The position numbers and the translations under genes are program-made. A stretch of 64,000 bases of DNA. Origin: Bugula neritina (taxonomy: Eukaryota > Bryozoa > Gymnolaemata > Cheilostomatida > Bugulidae). The notes beneath the pieces are model-generated. The model worked only from the letters and a program-made list of their open reading frames with translations, ran no database searches and had not been told where the DNA came from. The stretch spans positions 7,635,722 through 7,699,721 of the forward strand of contig OZ037766.1 of the NCBI GenBank assembly GCA_964035545.1. Reading direction: 5' to 3'. The first letter of the stretch is position 1; every line of letters begins with the position of its first letter. Shown in pieces: positions 1-17,300 of this stretch.

Positions 1-508
1 TAAGTTTGCAAGTTATAATTATAGTATATTATTGTTAGGACTTTGAATACTGACTGCTAGATAACTTGTGTAAGATAACTACAAATAAAGCTTCTAGCAC
101 TATTTAGAGCAAAACATATAAGAAATAGTAAGTTTTATCTAACAAGTGAAGTGTCTTTATAATTAATGCATGTCTAGTAGAAGCACTGAGCCTAATGCTC
201 ACACTAGGTAAATATTATCTTAACAATATAGAAAAAAATGTTCAATTTTAAAATGGTCATCAAACTTCCAGCACTAAAGTAGCAGCCTGCAAGAAAAAGG
301 GTAACCGACCTCAATTTTCTTATAAAATATTAGTTTGGCAAACTTGAGTTAATTGTGCTTGTGGTGATACAATAGCAAACAAATTTAAATGAGATACTTG
401 CCTGTAAAAGAAATCAAATATGCATAATTAAATATAATATTCTAAATTATCAAAACTAAGTAGTTTGGAAACTTGCAATATAGCTAAATTAATGTACCTT
501 TTCATGAG

Positions 509-692
<184 letters not shown>

Positions 693-1540
693 TAATAGCA
701 ATAATATGTTCTTGATATAACTAATAACTATAACTATAAAAACTATACTCTGGTGTGACGGCACACTTATCCAAAATATACAGGTGGAGACCTACAATCA
801 GAAGATTTGATATTTAACAGGCATGCCAATTCCTATCTTTGTGCAAAAACATGCACTACTACACAGTTATACTCAAAACAGCCTGGGTACCCTACTTTTG
901 TGATTCCTTTCTACTGGTGAACCATCTAGCTATGGGGCAGACAACTCCTTACCGTTAGTTTAATAATTACCGTGGTGTTAGACAATACAGCAGGTTTAAG
1001 CATTAATTTTATTTGTTTCATAGAGTTATACTGTCAATTTTAATAGTGGGATAACTCTATAATTTGTTTCAACCAATAATATAGTTATAACTTGCTATAG
1101 GCTCAGTACTATGACAATCAGTATATGTAATGGCAACCCACCAGTTATTGCCAGCTATTTGTTTTGCTTGTGGTTTTAAAAGGACTTTACTGTCACAGTA
1201 ATTTTCGGTTTTGCTTTACCCAAGCTACCTCAAATACCTTTTTCAGGGTCATTTTGTCATATGTTACACAGACAAATAACTTAGAGCTACTCAGATATGT
1301 TTTTTTCTATGATCTCTGAACTTATCAGTCGATTCTTGATAAATAGTTTATCTAGAGCTCAATTGTGTCATATGTCATGTGATTGATAGCAGAAGAGGAA
1401 GTTTTGGTGTGCTGCCATGCTTGACTAAGAGAGCAGAGATAAAAATATCTGATTACTAAATTTCTATTTGTGCTATAAAAGTTGTATTCAGCAGTGGTAA
1501 ACTTGGAAAAGTAGATGTGGTACGATAGCAGGGTACAGGA

Positions 1541-1617
1541 TGTAGGTGCAGTATAATGGAGAAATTGAGAAGAGCCTGTGTTCTAGATTAAAAATGTGGC
1601 AAAATAAGTTATGTTCT
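1541..1617 (+). repeat. Dispersed repeat family A, copy 1
   Basis: About 75 bp here match the segment at 25900-25973 with scattered substitutions and small indels. The shared core contains ATGGAGAAATTGAGAA and GTTCTAGATTA. No ORF or terminal repeats are visible, so the class of element is unknown. Confidence 0.6.
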
Positions 1618-2097
1618 CGAAAAAATTTCAGTCTGCGCCCCAAAATTTATTATACAGGCTATATGTTGCGCCATGCTAGTTAGTAAGTGATGCTAAGAAC
1701 TTTTAGAAAAACTCTTCTGGCATTATTTGGAGTTGTCTGACTTAGTGATTGTGAAGTCTTCGGAATTGCCTGTTATAAGTTATCAAGTACAGAATTTACG
1801 AAACCAGGTGCCATAATAGTTTGTGGGCTATTAATTTATTAAAATATAGTAGCTAAATGATGGCGAACTGTTTTATGTTACAATGAGTTGATTGAAGGCC
1901 AGCAATATTATAATAAGATAATACAGGTATGCTACGATTTGCTTGTGTATGGTGTCCCATGCATTATATATAAAATATGCAGCTAAGGATTTAATCAAAT
2001 ACAATATAAAATAAATCATAACCTCCTCAAGATAAACAAAAACGTATCGTGAGTGTTTTAAAAAATATGTTGATACTTATAATAATCAAACCTCGCT

Positions 2098-2103
2098 TTA
2101 TTC
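2098..2103 (-). promoter_or_regulatory. Likely polyadenylation signal of the tetraspanin gene
   Basis: The minus strand reads AATAAA about 75 bases past the tetraspanin stop codon, a suitable place for 3' end formation. The cleavage site itself cannot be seen. Confidence 0.5.
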
Positions 2104-2177
2104 TATTTAGTTTAAATATGTTATAAAACAGTTTAGATAAAACCTGTCATGACTACCTATAACATCAAACTAATCTA

Positions 2178-4650
<2,473 letters not shown>

Positions 4651-4739
4651 AGTGATGCCTTGTGTAGACACGGATACTTGTGTTGCGAACCTTAGAAGAC
4701 TTGCCTCAGTTGATGAATGTTCTCTATTCTGTATTACCA

Positions 4740-8430
<3,691 letters not shown>

Positions 8431-8432
8431 GA

Positions 8433-11367
8433 CTAAGGGTAGGCTGACTTGGCAGGAGATTTGAGTCCAATGTAAACAGGGTTAGGGGTCTTCTCTATGG
8501 TCCTGATGCCGATATAGGAAATGAGGCCTAAAGTTGTGCATTATGACATTAGGATAATATGACATTGCATAAGAAGAAGCTGCACATATATAGCCATATG
8601 CTCTCTGTACAATCTAGTGCTGGGATGTGATAACTCTGAAATTAATGAACTTGTGAAAGTTGAATAATTGAAACATTTTCTTTTATATTCAACCATTTAT
8701 AGATTTTTGTTAAGTAAACTATTTCACTCATCAGCATGACTTCAACAAACTAAATACTGACAATTGAACAGCACTTGGTGTTCTATTTCAAATGCTGCAG
8801 TAAAATCAATAAAACTGTTGAAGACTGAGTATGAATTATTGACCAAATAGAATCTTCTGGAGAAACTGACCTTCTGAAGTGAGCCCAAGGTCACGGGATA
8901 TGTTCTTAAATGTCTCGGCTTCCAGCTCATAGCGATTGATGATAGCTTGAGCCTCTGTCTTTGCTCTAGAAATGAGAATATTGGTGCTCATAACGCCCAC
9001 TATACTTCGTATTACCACATTGTTTTTACTATGCACTGTAACTTATACACACTGTGACTATACGCTTATACTATACACTAATACTATACACTGATACTAA
9101 ACACTGCTACTATACACTGCTACTATACACTGTGACTATACACTGTAACTATACACTGTTACTAAACACTGCGACTATACACTGTTACTATACACTGCGA
9201 CTATACATTGTGACTATACACTGTTACTATACATTGCTACTATACAGTATACACTGTGGCTACTACTATATTAACTTATACTGTTACTATGACTAGTGAC
9301 TCACTGATACTCCAAAATCCGCATGTCTGACTCGGCCTTCTCTACCAAAATCTGTCCAGCATAACTTGCCTCCTTCAACTCAGTTTCTGCCTTCGTCTCA
9401 GCTTTAGGTCGCTCTTCCATGGCTACCTGGAAACAGAAAAATCAATCTGAAAATAATAATTTAAAATATTGTTAAAATGTGCAACTCAAATAATTACCCG
9501 CTGATACCAACAATTCACGAAACTTACTTGAATATTTTCCACGGCAGCTTGTTTGTCACGGATTGCAGCTTCATAACTTTCAGGGCGACGAATATCGTTT
9601 ACCTGAACATCATTAATCTCACACTTGAATAAGTCACACCTTTGCTGGAGCTTAACTTTCAGCTGAACGGTAAACTGCGTTCGATTGGTCTGAAAGTCAT
9701 TCGTGTTAAACTTGCTACACACCACTTGCACAGCGGCTTTCCCTGAATTAACAACAGACAAAACTCAATTTATTGTCATCTTCTTGCAATATTATTAGCA
9801 AACAGCTAATAAAATGTTTAGATCATTCACACATATAAACTAGAATATATAAATATAGGCTATTGTTGTGACTTGACAATTGTTACCTGCAGCACTTAAG
9901 ATGGCCTGGTATTTGTCGAAATCCTTAAACTGAGTTACCAACTCATAGAGGTAATCAGGTATGGCTTTAAATTGGTACGAGACGTCCAGGTTTATAGTAA
10001 CTCCATCCATGTTTAAACACTGCAGTAAAACATTGAGGGGATTATTAGCCCATATGCTAACAACAGTATGCAGCACTAATTCAAAATATTGCGCAACAGA
10101 AGATATTTATAACTCTTTAGGTATGACATGCCTAGGCAAGTTCTATTTAGTGCACCTATGATGTCTACAAAAGTAATAAGTATATAAAAGCAACGTAAAT
10201 GTATAACAACTCACTGTGGCATCATCAATTGAATTGGTGGTGTAAATACTAGGAAATTTTATCATCTGATACCCTGGTGGCCCCGTATGCAACCCTTCTC
10301 TGTACACGTTTTCTTGGAGCTTTTTATTGATTGTGTCATATTTTAAACCAACTAAAATGTTACAAGTTATTAAAATATATTCACTATATATTTCCAGTAC
10401 TTAAATAATAACATAAGGGAACAGTGGTATAAAATAACAGAAAATGTTAAATAAAACTATGAGGAGTGCATATTTTATTTAAAAGAATATGTATTTAAAA
10501 GAAACATGTCACTCCAATTTTTGAATTTTATAACAGAGAATCAATTTATAAGAACTATTAACAACCCTTACTTACAGCTGATCTATCAATCATTACACTA
10601 GAAATGCTTAATTTTGTCCTGTACTACGTTTCACGTTTCAAAAATTACTCATTTTCAACAATTAGAATAAAATATAAGGGATTATATGTACACCAGCTAA
10701 AGTTTTCTTAATAGCCTACACTCACTGTTGCCATTTTATTGTTACACTGAAGAAAACAAACCAGAAAATAGGAGTTTGATTAAAAAATGCTTGTAAAAAA
10801 ATAAAAATTGACATACCAATATTAATGGCATTTAATTTTATACTCAATCCTAGTTACAAAACCATCTACACTTTAAAAATTATTTGTCCTAGTATAAATA
10901 GCAACATGCAATTGTAACCATTATTAAATATACATCATCTCTGTTAAGCTACACCTAGAATCAAGATGAGCGAGTAATGTAACCTTACCTATTAACAGGC
11001 TACATTGAAATCATAACAAAAAACCAACTGTTCTTATAATTACATACAATACAATGTATTGTTACCACCATTATTCATTAATATATTGGTTTAGTTCAAT
11101 CAACATATTTTACCATTAAAATTAATGAATCTATTAAAATCATAATAGTAAAAGTGATTTTATATTGTGGTAATAGCAAAACTTTACTTGATTCAAAAAT
11201 GTATAAAACAGAGCTTCAACTTAAAGAAGATAGAGGATAATTAAATAATACATACTTTCGAATGAATCCAGTTTTTTGAGAGATGTTGCTACCAATCCAA
11301 TTATCATTGCAACAACAGCAACCACAATTACTAAAACAACGATCTTCAAATTTTTTCCGTCTCCCAT
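8433..11367 (-). CDS. SPFH/Band-7 (prohibitin-like) membrane protein, 302 aa, 7 exons
   Basis: Minus-strand exons are 11256-11367, 10215-10351, 9887-10019, 9528-9742, 9305-9426, 8871-8965 and 8433-8527. Their lengths sum to 909 nt and the phase holds throughout. The start MGDGKNLK is followed by one N-terminal hydrophobic helix (about residues 9-28). Next comes a Band-7 domain (about 30-200), with YDTINKKL, GLHTGPPGYQ and DGVTINLDVSYQF, and a segment containing DVQVNDIRRPESYE and RDKQAA that is typical of SPFH proteins just before the coiled coil. An alanine/glutamate-rich helix (about 195-265) follows, then a short tail ending SAKSAYP. SPFH proteins form ring- or cage-like oligomers on membranes. 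The exact subfamily and compartment cannot be told: it is not a clear prohibitin 1/2, flotillin or erlin. Intron 5 holds a 13-bp tandem array. Reading through the sixth exon donor would give a different short C-terminus. Confidence 0.88.
9027..9295. repeat. 13-bp tandem repeat (ACTATACACTGTN)n in SPFH intron 5
   Basis: About 19 imperfect copies of a unit close to ACTATACACTGTG fill most of intron 5 (8966-9304). The copies differ mainly at the last two bases and by C/T or A/T changes. The array almost touches exon 5, reaching to within about 10-15 bp of its donor. Confidence 0.9.
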
Positions 11368-11529
11368 ATTAACCTACAATTATTGAATGAAGGTTTGTAA
11401 CTTTGTCTTATAAACTTAATCTTAGTAGTAGATGTCATAGTTGGCTACAATTTGACTTTAATAAAAAAAAATACATTAAATTCAAAATAAAAATGCTATC
11501 AACTTAAACCTTACAGCATGAAAAGAGCA

Positions 11530-11878
11530 GTATACACCTGGTCATCGTCAAGTGTCCTACCAGATGTCTAGCAATTGGAATAAGCTACCTCTGACTTTAA
11601 GACATCATCAAAGCTTTGCCACATTTAAAATATTGTTGAAAAAGCACCTACTAAAATCTTTAACTTAATCTGAATAAATAGTTCCCACTATTTTTTCAAC
11701 TGCCACTTGGGCCCCGCTCCTTGAATAGCTATGCTACTGAGCACATGGGCCCCCATCTTGACTTCGATTGATATTATATATAAATTGAATTTAGCTCTTT
11801 TTGTGTTACTGTTGTATATTTGTATTTTTTTGTCCTTTTGTTTTTTTTTATGGAAATAAAGAAAACAAACAAACAAAT
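11530..11878 (+). mobile_element. 5'-truncated LINE, 3' end with (AAAC)n tail
   Basis: A plus-strand frame reads WNKLPLTLRHHQSFATFK then LLKKHLLKSLT and a stop. This is the conserved C-terminal tail of many LINE ORF2 proteins (jockey/CR1/L2-like: WN.LP, then F...FK..LK..L). A 3' UTR of about 200 bp follows, ending AATAAAGAAAACAAACAAACAAATG, a short AAAC-type tail. Only the extreme 3' end is present, as expected for a truncated target-primed insertion. The clade is not certain. Confidence 0.7.
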
Positions 11879-14115
11879 GTCCCAGTATGTCAGCTTTTAT
11901 CTCAATATTTTTAGATTAAATTAGTTACTTATTACTACAAATTCTATTGTCCCAAAAGATATTTAATCAAAATACAATACATTCAACTATCATACAAAGA
12001 CAACTAAACAGTTCTAAGTGTAAGTTAATCATCACATTATACATAGGCTGGATGGATGAGCTTTATAATTTGAGACATTTCTGTTTTATCTCTTGCTATA
12101 CTTTTTGCTTTCTTTAACTACAGCCAATTGAGAGATGTTATAATACTTTATCCCTCAGTTATAATGAAATCGTTGAGAGCTGATCCAATAATGTAGCTAT
12201 TACTATGTCTAGAAAAATTCGACTTTTGAAAAACTAGTTTGTAAACGATTTACCTGTTACTACCAAAACTTCCCACAATAATTATCCATGTACAATTTAT
12301 GATATGAAAGTTAACATGAGCAAAGAAAACTGGAAGCAGCGCATGCTGCAATACTAACTTGCATGCTAGTAACATATTAGTTATTGAATGGAGGGGCCGA
12401 CTAGAGTGAATAATGTAGCAGCAACACCAGGTGACTTTATATTTTAGTCCTTTTATTATCATTATGCGATTTAAATATGTGAGTATCATTGAATGGTTAC
12501 GACTTCTGAATACCAGCATGTCTACCGACATCAGTTTAAATCTTGCTAAGCAGTAAATTAGTGAAATATTAAATTAACCCAAAGATAGTTTATTTAATGA
12601 AATTTTCTATCTAATCATGATTTAATATTTGGTACAAGCAATGATAGTAACATAGACTTGAGCAAGCTCACACTATGACTTCTGAGCCAGACATTTATTT
12701 TAATAACAATTATAATACAATTTTATAATGGATATTTAATCTATTATTTCTAACAGTAACACCCACAGCAATAGAATACTTATAATCATAATCCTAAGCC
12801 TAATGTACAATAGACTTAGGTATTGTCACTATGATATTGATACTGATACTCATACCGTGACTATATCTAACTTGATTAGTATTAGCATTCCACATTATGA
12901 TTATGAATATGACCATTATGATTATGATAATAATTATTATTATTAGTATTACTATTAGTATTGGTAATAATAATACTAATAGATTAATAGTTATAGTTAA
13001 ATAATACTATTAGTATTACCTACTATTAGTAAATTACTGAGTTTTAGTATTTGACTCTGTCTCTTAGTCTTAGTCACCAACTTAAGTCAGTTAGTGTTTG
13101 TGTAACTACATACTAGTACTAGTGTCTACTATTCTACTAGTACTAGTAACTGTAAGTCGCACTAGCAATACTAATAGTAATAGTAATACTGTAAAGTGTA
13201 ATAGTAATAGAATAATTATTAGTCATAGTGCTACACTTATAGTTATAGCTATACTTATAGTTATTATAACTTAAACTTAAAGTTAAACTAAAACTAGAAC
13301 TGTGGAAGTAATTAGTATTAGATTTAGTATAATCATAAGTATAAGATTAAGACTAAAAATAAGTATAACTATAAGTTCAAGTTAAGTATAACTTATAGTT
13401 ATAAGACTAAGTATAACTATAAGTATAAGTCAATACTCAACTACTGATTAGTCAATACTCAATAGCCAATGGCAATAGGCAATAGGCAATAGCCATGCCC
13501 ATGCCCATGGCCCATGGGCCTAGGCCTAGGGCATAGGCATTGGCAATGCCAATAGCTATAACATCATCATTATGATTAACTACAAGACAAGAAGTATAAC
13601 TAATAGTAATATAAATATTTCTAGCTTGTAGTCTTAAATTTATAGTTATGATACTATTATTACTAATAGTAATACTAACACTGTAATACTAATACTAATA
13701 CTGTAGTAATCTTATAATTATACAAAATTGAATTCAGCAGGAACCAAGAATTTGTCCTGGTTACTTAATAACCTGAAATCCTAACAATTAACGGCAAAAA
13801 CGGTACTGTAGTAGATGCATTCGTTCCAACTTAGGATCTCTAGCCTGAGTAAAATCTAAACAAACTGCTGTGGTAAAAACGTCGTATTGCTATATTTATG
13901 TTCTCATTGTAGTGACGGCTAATAAAGCGTGATATATTGCTGCTAAATATATGACGAATTGTAACCATTGAATTATTCATCACGATTTGATCAATTATTT
14001 GGTTAGATTCGATTACGCAAGATACACTAAACATACTGATACTGAATAATTGTAGCGGGCATCTACCAATCCTGGAATAAATTTGTTTAAAAATAACTTC
14101 AAGTTTAATATCAGC
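11879..14115. other. Intergenic gap between SPFH and SERINC genes
   Basis: This lies between two genes pointing away from each other. The first 900 bp are unremarkable AT-rich DNA. About 12770-13720 is a dense block of short drifting words, listed separately. No gene is recognised. Confidence 0.6.
12770..13720. repeat. Drifting short-word repeat domain 1
   Basis: About 950 bp made of overlapping 5-7 base words such as AATACTAAT, TAGTAATAG, ACTTATAGTTATA and GGCAATAGGCAATA. The words change gradually along the block instead of forming a fixed tandem array, and occur with their reverse complements. It includes the GC-richer palindrome cluster at 13464-13560. It is neither coding nor an identifiable transposon. 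Confidence 0.75.
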
Positions 14116-14346
14116 ATGTGCTGTGGCATTGGCATACTTGGTGGTGTAAGTAATTTAGTAAACATAGTCATACTGATACTGATAGTGATACTTCTTCGAA
14201 TTTCGACCTAGGCCTAGCCCTAGGGCTAATCTAAATCAGTATCAGTTTGAGTTATCACTATAACTATGAGTATGACTATCAGTTTCAGTTTCTATTAGTG
14301 TTACTATTAGTATTAGTATCACTAGTACTACTTCTAGTCGTAGTGC

Positions 14347-14383
<37 letters not shown>

Positions 14384-17300
14384 TGACTTTTAAATTTACT
14401 TTAATTTAGTATAATTATAATATTAATTAATATTAAATTAAATATTACTATTTGTATATTATATAATTTTAATTTTTAGTTTTGGAGTTAGAGTTGCACT
14501 TGGGTGTTGGAGTTAAAATTAAAGCTTAGTTTGCTGTTTGGTGATATGGAGTTAGTATAAGTATTGTTAACACTAATACTAATAGTAATAGTAATACTAA
14601 TAGTAATAGTATTACTATTACTGTTGTTATTACAGTTACTAATAGTAATACATATAGAGTTATGCTATGAAACTATTACTATTACTATTGCATTTACTGT
14701 AAATGTATTACTATTAGTATTACTATTGTTTAGGAATAACTGTAAGTCAAAGTGCAAAAGTTTGAGTAACGTTGCAAATTTATATGCTGACTATTACTAT
14801 TAGTATGTTGGGCTTAGCTTATTTGTATTTTTATGTTTTCTAGAAATATAAGTCATAATCAGAAATTAACTTTGAGTAATGGCCAAGTCCAATGCCAATG
14901 GGCAACCACAATGGTCATAACCCATGGGGCTAGACCATCTCAATAACTAACACAAGAAATATTAATTATGAAAGAAACTGAAATGAAATATTGCAGAATG
15001 AGTGTAAATTGTATTGTAAATGAGTAAAGTTAAAAAATGTTTTAGTAGTCACCTAAACTTTCAATCTCACTGTTACTTTGCCTTTTAGTATGACTAAAAT
15101 TTAATTAACAATTTCATACTATTATATTGCCTTATGACTTATGAGTGTCATAGTGATAATGACAATGACGTTGACACTTTCAGCTAAATCATAGCATGGT
15201 TTTTTTTGCTGAAATTGAATTAATTATATTCCGTTTACTTCAAGATGTTTATTTCATTTAGTTGGCCTGCTGTGTGGGAACATCAGCATGCAGTCTTTGC
15301 TGCAAATGCTGCCCTTCTTGTAAAAACTCTACAAGCACAAGAATTGTCTATGCTGTGTTTCTTCTCCTGGGAGTTATTGTCTCCTGCATTCTCCTCATTC
15401 CTGGCGTTCGTCAAGGCCTAAACAAGGTTTGCCAATACTTTTCTAAAATTCTAAAACTAGATACATTATTTTCGTACGTTGGTATGATGATTTGTAGTTC
15501 ATTCTCTAAGGATTGCTATTGGCGCAACAACTTGGTCCGAATTTTGCTCTACTCTTTGTTTTTTTTAGAACTCATAAGATGTAACTGGGTATAAATATTT
15601 CAGCCTATTGTAGGATATTCACCTGTATTTGATAGGTTCCTGGTCTGTGCAATGGGATCCAGCAGAGTCTTCCTGTTAATATTGTTAACGGGAAAGGCTT
15701 GTCTACGGGCCTTGCCAACTGTGACCTGGTGGTCGGCTACAGAGCTGTGTATGCTATCTGCTTTGGCATGGTCTGCTTCTTCACCTTCATGGCTTTGTTA
15801 ATGATCTGTGTTAAATCATCTAAAGATCCCCGAGCTAAGTTTCAGAATGGGTGAGTGTTGAAGTTATATGAACTTCACAGTATTTCATGCTGCTTCAGCT
15901 TTTTTATGTATACTTTTGATTACACATTTCTTTTTTATTTGCATACTTTTTTGTGTTAACATGCTGATGCTTTTTACCTTTAGGTTATGGCTGTTCAAAT
16001 TCATCATGTTTGTTGGTCCAATGGTTGGAGGTTTCTATCTTCCATGGGGAACCATGGCTACTCGTAAGTGCCTGCTCGTTTTATTTGTTTCTCAAATGAA
16101 TGTGTAACATTAACATTTAAGCAGTTATGCATTTGAAATTTGTATTAAATCTAAAATTTGTTACCCAACATGCTCTATACGATAAATTTCAGTTATGGTC
16201 AACCCACTGGACAAATTAAAGTGAAAACAAATAATACATAATTAAACTTTGTTTGTTTTAGCATGGATGATATTAGGCATGATCGGAGCATTTCTCTTCA
16301 TCTTGGTGCAACTGGTGCTGGTCGTGGACTTTGCTTATGCCTGGAATGAGAAGTTCTTGGAGAAAGCAGAGGAAGGAAATGGCCACAAGGGCTGGTATAT
16401 TGGTGAGTAGTTCACCAATCACTGTACTGTGTATGCTAACTTGATTTTATCTTCTACTACACTATCGAATATGTTAGTAGCAAGTTAGTGAATTATATCA
16501 CATTGTATCATCACTAGTGTGGTAGTTATACGTGCTGTATAGCATCTCTTATAAACTGGTGGGCCCACTATGAATTGAATATCACTGGATATAATGTTGA
16601 CTCATATCACAGTGTACTAAGTACGTGCTATGTACTGCCTAGTCAGGTTAAGTATGATCATCAAGTGGCACCTATGATAGACAATGCAGTATCATCATTA
16701 ATGTACTTCCATGTGCATTATGTTAAAAAATAGCTATTGTTGATTCTGCATTGTTTTTAACAGCAGAGTTTAATCAGATTTGGTATGTTTTAGTGATAAT
16801 TGGCCGCCTAAATATACCAAACCGATGTGCATGCATAGTGTGTAAGATTTGATATAGATAATATATAAGTAACTCTTTGATGTTGCAGCTCTGCTGGTAT
16901 TCACCGTACTCTTTTTTGCCATCACCCTAACTGCAGCTGGGCTTATGATCTACTTCTATGGCTTCCCGGACCAGGTAACTGGGGTTTTCCTAAATACTAT
17001 GTAGTAAATATGATTATACACTTGTGTTTATGAACTAAATGCTCAACTTCAGGTATTATGTGACATACGGTTTGAAAATTATTAAAAAAACTTGTGGTTT
17101 GGTAGAGAAAAATCAAAAGGTGTTTTATTTGTTACACTTGGTTAATAGTTGTAATTGAGCATCAGCTCAAATTTTGGCTCCAAGTGTTTTAATTTTGATG
17201 TAATATGTTCTCTTAACAGTTTTTTTGTGGCTTTCATACTATGTGTGTGTGCTTGAGCATGTGTGTATATAATTATGCATGCACACATATATAATTTATG

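Noticed and set aside
9054-9296. Tyr/Leu/His-rich ORF
   Set aside because: It is a translation of the 13-bp tandem array in the SPFH intron.
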